Source: Muribaculaceae bacterium (GTDB lineage: Bacteria; Bacteroidota; Bacteroidia; Bacteroidales; Muribaculaceae). From it: DNA of 6,967 nt. Position 1 is the first letter of the stretch. Each line of letters opens with the position of its first letter. This document shows, piece by piece, positions 1-6,737 of the stretch. The notes below the pieces were generated by a model, which searched no databases, was not told the origin of the DNA, and saw only the letters and a program-made list of their open reading frames with translations. The position numbers and the translations under genes were made by a program. The stretch covers positions 66,768-73,734 of the forward strand of contig JABUUJ010000027.1 in assembly GCA_021443235.1 (NCBI GenBank), written 5' to 3'.

Positions 1-528
1 GGCACGAGCGAGCTCTTTGGCGGCTGGCCCGGCATCGCAAGCATTGAGGAGCGCGAGATTGACGGAATCACCTACAAAGTGTTCCCGCTCTATAACGAAG
101 AGCCCGGCAGCTACAACCTCATCTTCAACAACTGGAACAACGGCAAGCAGACCCCCGACTTCAACATCGCCGGCGACCGTGACTATTATCTCATCGTGAC
201 CGACTCGATTGTAACCGAGCGCAAGCCCGAACCCAAGCACTACATCTATGCCGAGGACCGCACGGGCTGGGACGCCCTTAGCCTCTATGCGTGGGGCTCC
301 AGCGAGCTTTATGGCGCATGGCCTGGCATTACTTGTGTTGAGGAGCGCGAGATCGACGGCGTAACCTACAAGGTGTTCCCGCTCTATAACGAAGAGCCTG
401 GCAACTACAATCTTATCTTCAACGACATGAAAAACGAAAAGCAGACCCCCGACTTCAACATCGCCGGCGACCGCGACTATTACCTCATCGTGACCGAGAC
501 CAGCGTCACCGAGCGTGGCGGTGAGCCT
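1..528 (+). repeat. In-frame tandem duplication of a starch-binding module, 294-nt period
   Basis: The segment from base 1 realigns with the segment from base 295, a shift of exactly 98 codons. Over the 78 residues that can be compared (1-234 against 295-528), I count 61 identical, about 78%. The block from KVFPLYNEEPG to RDYYLIVT is almost unchanged. The first copy is cut by the window edge, so more copies may lie upstream. Differences cluster in the loop around residues 44-48, the stretch most likely to tune ligand contact (inference). Confidence 0.9.
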
Positions 529-711
529 GTTAAGGGCGATGTGAATGGTGACGGCAGCGTCGATATTGTTGACGTTAACTGCGTAATCAATGTGATTCTT
601 GTGTCAGAGTCGGCAGGCCAATATGAAGGCCGTGACGACGTAAACAAGGACGGTTGCGTTGATATCTTGGATGTCAACGAGGTCATCAACATTATCCTTG
701 GGGCAGCATAA
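1..711 (+). CDS. Secreted starch-binding protein, 3' end: tandem CBM26-like modules plus C-terminal dockerin (partial)
   Basis: The frame is open from the first base, so the start lies outside the window; 236 residues remain before TAA. Residues 1-78 are most of one module and about 80-173 a second. Both carry a Trp-Pro-Gly motif followed by a conserved EEREIDG stretch, and the complete copy begins with an aromatic-rich segment ending in YAWG. This resembles family 26 starch-binding modules (CBM26), which bind alpha-glucans. Residues 179-236 form a type I dockerin-like domain: two calcium loops of DxNxDGxxDxxD type (D180, N182, D184, D188, D191 and D213, N215, D217, D221, D224), each followed by a short hydrophobic helix. 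No T9SS tail is present. The missing N-terminal part may be a GH13 amylase or another glycan-active domain, but that is a guess. The gene is convergent with the next one and shares a terminator with it. Domain calls are from motif recognition: dockerin is strong, CBM26 moderate. Confidence 0.85.
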   Translation, partial: GTSELFGGWPGIASIEEREIDGITYKVFPLYNEEPGSYNLIFNNWNNGKQTPDFNIAGDRDYYLIVTDSIVTERKPEPKHYIYAEDRTGWDALSLYAWGSSELYGAWPGITCVEEREIDGVTYKVFPLYNEEPGNYNLIFNDMKNEKQTPDFNIAGDRDYYLIVTETSVTERGGEPVKGDVNGDGSVDIVDVNCVINVILVSESAGQYEGRDDVNKDGCVDILDVNEVINIILGAA

Positions 712-728
712 TGATGTAACCTATATAT

Positions 729-773
729 AAAAACACCCCTGCCTGAGGCTTGTTGCCCGGCAGGGGTGTTTTT
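729..773. terminator. Bidirectional intrinsic terminator between convergent genes
   Basis: A 15-bp perfect stem pairs 729-743 with 759-773 around a 15-nt loop. The GC core (CACCCCTGCC with GGCAGGGGTG) is flanked by an A-run on the left and a T-run on the right, so each strand reads a stem ending in U residues. It lies 17 bases after the stop of the dockerin gene and 20 bases beyond the stop of the minus-strand gene, suited to terminating both. Confidence 0.9.
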
Positions 774-793
774 TAGTGCCCTATGGGAGGGGG

Positions 794-2941
794 TTACTTG
801 GCGATTTTCTTGCCGTTGACGATGTAGATGCCCGAGGGGAGGTTCTGCACGTCGGTCTCGGTGCCGGCACTGATAAGCTTGCGGCCCATCAGGTCATAGG
901 CGTCGATGGTGGTGGGCTTCACGGTGATGTCGTCCACGCCAGTGATAGGGCTGCCCCAGCTCACGTTGTCAACATAGTAGGTGGTGATTTCGTCGCGGCC
1001 ACGGTTCGACTTCAGGCGGAAGCCGATGAAGAACACGTCGGCGAGCGGCTGACCGTCAAAGTCGATCACATAGTCAACCCACTCTTTGTCTTGGTCGGCG
1101 ATGTAGGGAATGTTCATGCCCTGCAGAGGCTCCATGTAGTCCTTGTCCTCGATGTAGAGCACCTCAAGCACATTGCTGGTGCCCTCCTCGGGCATGAAGT
1201 CGCCCATCACGCTGCAGGTAAACACCTTGCTGATGGCATTCTTGAAGTCGAGAGCGGGAGTAACGAGCAGCATCTCGCACGGAGTGTAATACTCGGCACC
1301 GCTGTCATAGACGGTCACCTTGGCGGCACCGCCGTGGTTGCCATCGCTGAAGTTATAACCCCACCATGCGCGCGGGCCAGTCACTGCAACGTTGTCCCAA
1401 CGCGAGATCTCAAGAGGCTGGTTGTGTGAGACATCGTCGAAGTTCTCGACGAAATAGGCAAGAGGATTGGTCTTGTTGAGTGTGAGCTCGCCACCCTGCT
1501 TGGGCTCGGGCGGGAAATCGCCTGTGGCGTGGCCCGAGAGGCTGATATACTGCGGCTCAACGAGCAGGCTGTAAACCTTTAGTATGGCGGCGAAATCACC
1601 AACCCCCTGGGGCGCGAAGGTGATTTTCACTTCGCCGCTGGCGAGCAGCTGTTCGTGGTCAATTTGGAAAACGTCCTCGGCCGTCAGGTTCTCAAGTTCG
1701 AGATGAACAAGATTAATCACGTTGGCACACGAGATGTTAATGGTTTTCTCCTGAGTCGTCAACACCTCGGCGCTGAAAGGCTCAACGCTCTCGGGCACGG
1801 TGATTGTGGGAGGATTCTGCGGGTCATAGGCTACGGAAGCGACTCTATAGGTGTTGCTCAGTGTTGTGGGCACGGCGTCGAAACGGAGGGTTGCGCTGTG
1901 CCTGCCGATGGTGGTGGGCTGAAAGGAGACTACCACCTCGTGGGTGCCGGTGCCGGCGGGAATCTGGGAGGAGCTAACGTTGAACATGTCAGAGCCGGTC
2001 AGCGATATGTTCACGGGAGCCTCAAGGTTCTTAGCCTCGACGGTAAAGGTCGCTAAGCGAGTGATTTCGTTGATGGGAGCTGCCTCGCCAGTGAAGTCAT
2101 CGCGCATGGTGATTTTGAGTTCGGGCTGATCCTCGCCGCCGTCCTCAAAGAGCGAGGCCATGTCGGTGGCAACACGCACCTGGTCGACAATAAACCTGCC
2201 CTGCGCATTGGTGTTGCCCTGCTGATAGAGCGCAACGCCACGCACACCATGAGATACGTTAACTGAGCCGCCTCCCGCAAGAACCTTGCTTGGCTCGGCA
2301 GTAGCATCGGCGGGGTTAATCCAGATACTGATATCCTTGCCATCAAACTTGTATTTCACCACTACAAGGTAGGTCTTGCCCAGGTCATATTCGTCATCAA
2401 GGAGCGTGGGAGCAGACGTGCTTGAGGCTAAGCCAAACTTGAACTTGCCTTCCTGCGAGCCTTTAGTAATCGAAACGGTGTTATAGGGACTGGTGTTGCC
2501 TGCCCCGTCGCCCCAACCGTTGAAATTCTTGGCTGCCATGCCTGCGATGATAAACTTGGTGGTGTTGCTCTGTGGGCACTCCATAGGCTTAACAAGCAGC
2601 GAGTAATAAAGCTCGCCCTCAGTCATATCCACATCCGAAAACGCGCGTTTCAGAGCCTGATCGCTGGCGCTGCTCTCGGCATCGCCTATCAGCTCTACGG
2701 CTTTGCCCTGGGCGGTCGACTGATAGCCCTTGAAGGTGAGAGCATCGTTGACAACCTGAATGGGTTTAGCGGTCTTATTATTGAGCTTTATCCATTGGAA
2801 TGGTTCGCCATTGCCATAGAGATTGCCCTCAGCATAGTTGAAACTGTCGCTCAGCAGCAATTCGGCGCCTGCAGTGAGCGATGTGGCGAGCGCTGCGGTC
2901 AGCACTGCGGCGCGCCAGGTTTTTTGTAAGATTTTTTTCAT
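794..2941 (-). CDS. Secreted multidomain protein (LamG-like, Ig-like, choice-of-anchor J) with T9SS sorting tail
   Basis: I start at the ATG whose first base is 2941, giving 715 residues, because it opens with a classic signal peptide (MKKILQKTWR, a hydrophobic Ala/Leu stretch, then a small-residue site near TAGA at 23-26). An upstream in-frame ATG at 3016 would add 25 residues, but a likely promoter lies inside that extension. Residues about 27-266 look like a concanavalin/LamG-type beta-sandwich, ending in RFIVDQVRV. About 274-372 and 377-473 are two Ig-like beta domains of the ASPM/Hydin-like kind. About 490-663 resembles the choice-of-anchor J or cleaved-adhesin fold, with the typical ending YYVDNVSWG. 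Residues about 668-715 match a type A T9SS sorting domain (YDLMGRK, LPSGIYIVNGKK), so export across the outer membrane and surface attachment or release are expected. No catalytic motif is seen; adhesion or glycan binding is inferred. It converges on the dockerin gene. Confidence 0.85.
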   Translation of the reverse strand: MKKILQKTWRAAVLTAALATSLTAGAELLLSDSFNYAEGNLYGNGEPFQWIKLNNKTAKPIQVVNDALTFKGYQSTAQGKAVELIGDAESSASDQALKRAFSDVDMTEGELYYSLLVKPMECPQSNTTKFIIAGMAAKNFNGWGDGAGNTSPYNTVSITKGSQEGKFKFGLASSTSAPTLLDDEYDLGKTYLVVVKYKFDGKDISIWINPADATAEPSKVLAGGGSVNVSHGVRGVALYQQGNTNAQGRFIVDQVRVATDMASLFEDGGEDQPELKITMRDDFTGEAAPINEITRLATFTVEAKNLEAPVNISLTGSDMFNVSSSQIPAGTGTHEVVVSFQPTTIGRHSATLRFDAVPTTLSNTYRVASVAYDPQNPPTITVPESVEPFSAEVLTTQEKTINISCANVINLVHLELENLTAEDVFQIDHEQLLASGEVKITFAPQGVGDFAAILKVYSLLVEPQYISLSGHATGDFPPEPKQGGELTLNKTNPLAYFVENFDDVSHNQPLEISRWDNVAVTGPRAWWGYNFSDGNHGGAAKVTVYDSGAEYYTPCEMLLVTPALDFKNAISKVFTCSVMGDFMPEEGTSNVLEVLYIEDKDYMEPLQGMNIPYIADQDKEWVDYVIDFDGQPLADVFFIGFRLKSNRGRDEITTYYVDNVSWGSPITGVDDITVKPTTIDAYDLMGRKLISAGTETDVQNLPSGIYIVNGKKIAK

Positions 2942-2974
2942 ATCAAATGTTTTAAGAATTACACAAATCGGCAA

Positions 2975-3009
2975 CAAAATTACAAAAATTTTTAAAAACC
3001 ACCCACAAA
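2975..3009 (-). promoter_or_regulatory. Putative Bacteroidota promoter of the T9SS-tailed protein gene
   Basis: Read on the minus strand, TAATTTTG (2982 to 2975) fits the -7 consensus TAnnTTTG, and TTTG (3009 to 3006) could be the -33 box. The spacer is 23 bases, slightly longer than the usual 19-21, so the -33 call is weaker. Transcription would begin roughly 25-30 bases before the ATG at 2941, which argues against the longer start at 3016. Confidence 0.45.
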
Positions 3010-3038
3010 CTGACACCTAAAACGCACCTTCCCCCACA

Positions 3039-3058
3039 TTTACGACAATTTACGACAA
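3039..3058. repeat. Short direct repeat (10 bp, two copies)
   Basis: The decamer TTTACGACAA occurs twice head to tail, just upstream of the putative promoter of the minus-strand secreted protein gene. It could be a regulator site or chance slippage in AT-rich DNA; nothing in the sequence distinguishes these. Confidence 0.5.
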
Positions 3059-3133
3059 TTACAAGGCCTTTGGCTACCCAGTCAACATTCGGATTTACGG
3101 TTCGCTGATGGTGTTTCAAAGTGTATATTACTC

Positions 3134-3183
3134 GTTTGCATTTTTGTTTGCAAAAAACAATTTATGCAAGCAAAAATGCAAAC
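3134..3183. repeat. 19-bp inverted repeat (large AT-rich hairpin) at the 3' end of the AlbA_2 gene
   Basis: Arms 3134-3152 and 3165-3183 pair over 19 positions, 18 Watson-Crick plus one G-U type pair, around a 12-nt loop. The outer 13 bp (GTTTGCATTTTTG) are a perfect inverted repeat, and the TTTGCA hexamer occurs twice in each arm with one imperfect copy. It starts 11 bases beyond the stop codon of the minus-strand AlbA_2 gene. It may act as that gene's transcript end or stabiliser, but no U-run follows the stem. An operator or recombination site is also possible. Confidence 0.75.
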
Positions 3184-3194
3184 AAAATACTGAG

Positions 3195-4922
3195 TTAGTG
3201 CTTGTTTAACCTTCTGTAATTAACCTTGTTAGGTCGGCTGTTATCTGTTTGTATAATTTCTTGCTCCTCAACTAATTCTGCAAACAAACGTGACACCTTT
3301 GGCCGGTCCTTGTCAGTAAGTTTTAGTAATTCACGTGCCTCGGCATTGTTTATTGTCTCTATGGAATCAAGATAGCGCAGGATTGCTTCCTTTTGGCGAG
3401 CCTTGTTTTGCCTTTTGGTTATCACATACTCTATCTTGTCTCGGGCATTCTTCCGCTTGCTGATGTGCAAAATGTATGATAACCCAGAAGTTTTGCCAGA
3501 TGTTTCAATAAATTCTAATTCCTGTAGTTTATCCAATATGCTCTGTAAACGATAGGGACTAATGTTTGGTGTAGAACACAAATCGGCAAACTTAATCTGC
3601 TTATGCTTAATGATTTCGGAGAGTACAAGCAACTCATCCAATTTTATTGCATTACCTGTTTGATGCTCATACTGTAAAGACAACTCAATCAGTTTCTCGG
3701 TTATAATATCTGCCTTGACCCTGAATATAACGGAGGTTTCTGTCTCCTCTGACTGCAGCAACGATTTTCCATTCTTGAGCAAGTCGGTAAAGATTTTGTC
3801 AAACCCACTACCTGCTTTTTCCGCAAGACCAATCTCTCGAAGTATATCCATTACATTTGGGTTTCTTGGATTTGTTTTTCTTAAGAAATTCTCTGGTGTC
3901 ACACCCACAGGGAATGCGCCAGGGCTTTCTATTTCAAGATAACCACCATCATCATATTTTCTGATTTCAATGATTTGTTGACGACTTATGTCTCTATGCG
4001 CCAATGCGTTGACTAATAATTCTCTTATCACTACCTCAGAATAGTCCTCCACATATTCACGGAACAACCCAAATATATATTCCTTCTGACGGATTTCGGC
4101 TTTTAACTGATTAAAACACCCTGTTGCAACTTCTACGATATTACCTTTATACTCATAAGATTGGTATGTTCCATCGGCAAAATAGTGGATGTACTTTACC
4201 TCATAGTATGGGAGTTCTCTTAGAGCATTTTGATTGCCAACAAAAAGCAGACCTGTCGTTGTGGGCAAGATTTCATCTCCTTCATCTTTAGTCATGCCAA
4301 GGGAATCAAGCAGATCGTTCTGTGTCTTTTCCAAATATGGGCTATCGGCTTTTTTGGCCTCTATCAGTTTTAAGAGATTGCTCAACCGATTCGGGTCGAG
4401 CCACGCTCCACTAATATGCCATGTTTTTTGGTCATATATAATAAGCCCTTTTTCTGCCATAATGGTGGACATCTCGTATGGTTCTATTGGACGATTGCCG
4501 TCATTGCTTCGAATCAAGAATTCTCCACGACTTGTTCGGTGAAGTTGTGTGGAAAAAGGTATTTCCAACACCAATATGTCATTACCTTCCACGCTGATCT
4601 TATGTGGAACAAGTGTTATAGTTGGTTCGGTCCTATCTTGTACCTGATGGATTAGTTCGAATACTTTGTTGTCTTGATATACAAAGTCCTTATTAATTTC
4701 TTTGCAGTCGTCAATGATGCCGATAAATAGGAATCCACCTTTGTAGTTAGCAAACGCGACAACGTCTCTTGCAATCTCATCATACTTTGGAGCAAAATTT
4801 TTCAGCGACTTGCCAAATGACGTCTTGTCCTCAAGTTGCTCCTTGAAGTCTAAAATATCACATTCTCCTCTCTCAAGAAGATTGTAGAACCATTGTATGC
4901 TAAGTTTTGTTTTTTTCTTCAT
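3195..4922 (-). CDS. AlbA_2 (Schlafen-type) and GHKL-ATPase-type protein with C-terminal helix-turn-helix regions
   Basis: I start at the ATG at 4922 (575 residues); an ATG at 4979 would begin upstream of the expected transcription start. Residues about 18-140 match the AlbA_2 nucleic-acid-binding domain (LDFKEQL, then VAFANYKGGFLFIGI, later an R-x-N region near 138-140). Residues about 290-400 match the GHKL/HATPase_c_4 module that follows AlbA_2 in this family: ELLVNALAHRD at 301-311 carries the Glu and Asn of the N-box, followed by ESPGAFPVGVTPENF, a RNP motif near 353, and the glycine-rich GLAEKAGSGFDKI near 365-377. About 425-490 and 505-572 look like winged-helix regions. Members are usually called ATP-binding or transcriptional regulator proteins, some near defence or mobile loci; the target here is unknown. 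Its GC content looks below 40% against well over 50% in neighbouring genes, suggesting horizontal acquisition. No recombinase or partner gene adjoins it. Confidence 0.85.
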   Translation of the reverse strand: MKKKTKLSIQWFYNLLERGECDILDFKEQLEDKTSFGKSLKNFAPKYDEIARDVVAFANYKGGFLFIGIIDDCKEINKDFVYQDNKVFELIHQVQDRTEPTITLVPHKISVEGNDILVLEIPFSTQLHRTSRGEFLIRSNDGNRPIEPYEMSTIMAEKGLIIYDQKTWHISGAWLDPNRLSNLLKLIEAKKADSPYLEKTQNDLLDSLGMTKDEGDEILPTTTGLLFVGNQNALRELPYYEVKYIHYFADGTYQSYEYKGNIVEVATGCFNQLKAEIRQKEYIFGLFREYVEDYSEVVIRELLVNALAHRDISRQQIIEIRKYDDGGYLEIESPGAFPVGVTPENFLRKTNPRNPNVMDILREIGLAEKAGSGFDKIFTDLLKNGKSLLQSEETETSVIFRVKADIITEKLIELSLQYEHQTGNAIKLDELLVLSEIIKHKQIKFADLCSTPNISPYRLQSILDKLQELEFIETSGKTSGLSYILHISKRKNARDKIEYVITKRQNKARQKEAILRYLDSIETINNAEARELLKLTDKDRPKVSRLFAELVEEQEIIQTDNSRPNKVNYRRLNKH

Positions 4923-4976
4923 AAATTGTATTCCTATATAGAAATCAAATGTCTCTTTGTAAATTGATCGGATGTG

Positions 4977-4984
4977 CAAAGTTA
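4977..4984 (-). promoter_or_regulatory. Putative -7 box for the AlbA_2 gene
   Basis: On the minus strand the sequence reads TAACTTTG followed by CA, an exact match to the Bacteroidota -7 consensus TAnnTTTG. It lies 54 bases upstream of the ATG at 4922, leaving a leader of about 45-50 bases. No TTTG or TTG was found at the right distance for a -33 box, so the promoter may be weak or need an activator. Confidence 0.55.
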
Positions 4985-5089
4985 GTTAAAAGTAGATGAT
5001 TTTGCATAATATTGGTTCGGTTATTAGATGCCCAAACTGAGTTTTTAGGTTGGTTTAGGTTGTTTTTTTGAGTTTTCGGGGGGCGGTGC

Positions 5090-5120
5090 TTGCGTGGAAC
5101 CGCAAAAATTAGTAACTTTG
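5090..5120 (+). promoter_or_regulatory. Putative promoter for the SLC1-type transporter gene
   Basis: TTG at 5090-5092 and TAACTTTG at 5113-5120 are separated by 20 bases, a good fit to the Bacteroidota sigma factor consensus. Transcription would begin near 5127, leaving about 270 bases of untranslated leader before the ATG at 5399. It is divergent from the AlbA_2 promoter about 130 bases away, and the two share the -7 octamer. Confidence 0.6.
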
Positions 5121-5398
5121 CTTTTGACATTGAGACGGTTGTGAGCATTCGCGCCCTCGATAAACTTTTTTCATTGGGCATTAAACCTTTAGCAAGAAAT
5201 ATACTCTAATCAATACGCTTCAGACAAAGCACTTTTAACAATAAACCCTGCAACGATAAACAATAAACGATAAACTTTAAACGTTACACGTTACACGTTA
5301 CAACAATAAACTCTAAACAATAAACTTTAAACATTACACGTTACACGTTACAACAATAAACTCTAAACAATAAACTTTAAACATTATACCCCCCTCTA
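5121..5398 (+). other. Long AT-rich leader region upstream of the transporter
   Basis: This gene-free stretch runs from the putative promoter to the transporter ATG. Its first 125 bases show no recognisable gene, RNA family or hairpin of note. The second half is a 50-bp tandem repeat, almost free of G. A pyrimidine tract (CCCCCCTCT at 5389-5397) sits directly against the start codon in place of a Shine-Dalgarno sequence. No known riboswitch was recognised. Confidence 0.55.
5251..5388 (+). repeat. 50-bp tandem repeat array, about 2.8 copies
   Basis: Units lie at 5251-5300, 5301-5350 and 5351-5388. The second and third are identical for their first 36 bases; the first differs mainly in its first 20. 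Each unit contains CAATAAAC- and TAAACTTTAAAC-type stretches. The two complete units then carry a nested 7-bp repeat, ACGTTAC or a close variant. A partial related motif (AACAATAAACC) precedes the array at 5238-5248. The third unit breaks off about 10 bases before the transporter ATG. Confidence 0.9.
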
Positions 5399-6568
5399 AT
5401 GGCAAAGAAAAGATTTAGGCTGCCGCTTATAGGCAAGATATTTTTAGGCATTGCGCTGGGCATATTGCTTGGCCACGTTACACCGCTGTGGTTTGTGCGC
5501 ATTTTTGCCACCTACAACAGTCTGTTCTCCCAGCTGCTGAAGTTTGTCGTGCCCCTCATCATCCTGGGCCTGGTGGCTCCGGCAATCTTTGAGGTGGGCA
5601 TGCGTGCAGGCAAGATGCTGCTTTTCACCATCGCGCTGGCCTATGGCAGCTCGTGCCTTTTGGGCTTTTTGTCGCTTGGCGTGAGCGTGTGGGTGTGGCC
5701 CGCCCTGCTCACCCCCGGGTCGATTGACTTTGCCGGCGAGACGGGGGTGAAAATCTTGCCATTCTTTGAGATAGAGATACCGCCACTGTTCGACGTGATG
5801 TCGGCGCTGTCGCTGTCGTTTGTGCTGGGCCTGGGCTTGGCCTACTTTGAGGGCCACACGACCTTGCGCAAAGGCCTGCAGGAGTTTCGCGACATCGTGG
5901 AGCTCACCATCAAGAAAGTGCTTGTGCCCTTGCTGCCCATCTATGTGTTCGGCCTGTTCCTCAGCATGACCTATTCCGACGAGGTGGGCCCCGTCATCCA
6001 TTCGGCGGCAAGCCTGTTTGGCGTCATCTTCCTCATGGCGATGGTGGTGATAGTGCTGTATTTTTTGGTTTCGGGTGCGATTACGGGCACCAACCCGCTC
6101 AAGTCGCTGTGGATAATGTTGCCGGTATATTTCACCGCGCTGAGCACCTCGTCGTCGGCCGCCACAATCCCTGTGACGCTGAGGCAGACCAAGCTTCTGG
6201 GCGTGAACGAGGATGTAGCCGACTTCACCGTGCCGTTGTGCTCCACCATCCACATGCCGGGACTGGTGACCAAGATGGTGGCGCTGTCGGCGGCGCTGAT
6301 CTACCTCTCGGGGCACCCCATCGATGTGCCGTGCTTCATCCAGTTTGTGTTCTTGCTGGGCATCACCGCGGTGGCGGCGCCTGGCGTGCCTGGCGGAGGC
6401 ATCATGGCGGCAGTGGGCATCTTGCAGTCGGTGCTGGGCATGGACGAGGCGACGCTGGCGATGATGATTACGCTCTATTTCGCCATGGATAGCTTCGGCA
6501 CGGCATGCAACGTGACTTGCGACGGCGCCTTGGCTCAAATCGTCGACCGCTACGTCAGCGAGAAATAG
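5399..6568 (+). CDS. SLC1/DAACS-family dicarboxylate or amino acid:cation symporter, divergent binding motifs
   Basis: At 389 residues this is a near-normal length for the family, strongly hydrophobic throughout, and it starts with a short basic N-terminus (MAKKRFR) before the first membrane segment. Family landmarks occur in order: the serine-rich re-entrant loop HP1 (STSSSAATIP, 249-258), the TM7 motif region (CSTIHMPG, 281-288), the glycine-rich HP2 loop (APGVPGGG, 327-334) and TM8 (D364 to D375, with NVT at 371-373). These transporters import acidic or neutral amino acids or C4-dicarboxylates with Na+ or H+ across the inner membrane. Two signature positions differ: the usual NMDG of TM7 reads HMPG, and the position equivalent to Arg397 of archaeal GltPh is Gly367. 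N371 and D375, equivalents of Asn401 and Asp405, are kept. An acidic substrate is therefore doubtful. It is monocistronic, with its own promoter and a hairpin downstream. Confidence 0.9.
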   Translation: MAKKRFRLPLIGKIFLGIALGILLGHVTPLWFVRIFATYNSLFSQLLKFVVPLIILGLVAPAIFEVGMRAGKMLLFTIALAYGSSCLLGFLSLGVSVWVWPALLTPGSIDFAGETGVKILPFFEIEIPPLFDVMSALSLSFVLGLGLAYFEGHTTLRKGLQEFRDIVELTIKKVLVPLLPIYVFGLFLSMTYSDEVGPVIHSAASLFGVIFLMAMVVIVLYFLVSGAITGTNPLKSLWIMLPVYFTALSTSSSAATIPVTLRQTKLLGVNEDVADFTVPLCSTIHMPGLVTKMVALSAALIYLSGHPIDVPCFIQFVFLLGITAVAAPGVPGGGIMAAVGILQSVLGMDEATLAMMITLYFAMDSFGTACNVTCDGALAQIVDRYVSEK

Positions 6569-6602
6569 CCCACGCCCTCAATCAAGGCAGTTCAACCATC
6601 TT

Positions 6603-6644
6603 CGACGTGGCTTAGCCCCTCTTCACCAGGGCCAAGCCACGTCG
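6603..6644 (+). terminator. Long hairpin downstream of the transporter gene
   Basis: Arms 6603-6618 and 6629-6644 pair over 16 positions with one A-C mismatch, around a 10-nt loop. The outer part is GC-rich (CGACGTGGCTT with AAGCCACGTCG). It starts 34 bases after the transporter stop. Only a weak T-rich tail follows (CTTCAT), so it is either a non-canonical terminator or an mRNA 3'-end protector. Confidence 0.65.
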
Positions 6645-6673
6645 CTTCATAGGTGTTGACATAGCGGCATTTA

Positions 6674-6737
6674 CCACAAAAATACCGAATGAAATGCCAC
6701 AAAAACACCGAATGAAATACCACAAAAATACCAAATG
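6674..6737. repeat. 23-bp tandem repeat, about 2.8 copies
   Basis: Units begin at 6674, 6697 and 6720. The first two are 23 bp each and differ at two positions; the third matches for about 18 bases and then decays. On the minus strand each unit carries a TATTTTTG- or TGTTTTTG-like octamer resembling the Bacteroidota -7 box, but the 15-base gap between units is too short for normal -33/-7 spacing. Confidence 0.85.

Noticed and set aside
776..1429. 217-residue plus-strand frame opposite the T9SS-tailed gene
   Set aside because: It lies fully antisense to a well-supported sorting tail and anchor-J-like region, is Val/His/Gly-rich and shows no family motif.
2942..3016. N-terminal extension of the T9SS-tailed protein to the ATG at 3016
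   Set aside because: It would place 25 residues before a standard signal peptide, and the likely promoter -7 box (2975-2982) lies inside it.
4923..4979. N-terminal extension of the AlbA_2 protein to the ATG at 4979
   Set aside because: The exact -7 box match at 4977-4984 places the transcription start downstream of that ATG.
4945..5181. 78-residue minus-strand frame in the divergent promoter region
   Set aside because: It spans both putative promoters, has an Asn/Lys/Gln-rich composition expected of AT-rich noncoding DNA, and shows no motif.
5251..5388. Possible CRISPR array
   Set aside because: The 50-bp units are contiguous and near-identical along their whole length, with no unique spacers and no cas genes nearby.
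5444..6538. Long 364-residue open frame on the minus strand opposite the transporter
   Set aside because: It is rich in His, Gln and Arg with no fold or motif, the typical shadow of a GC-rich membrane protein gene; the plus strand encodes a clear SLC1 family member.
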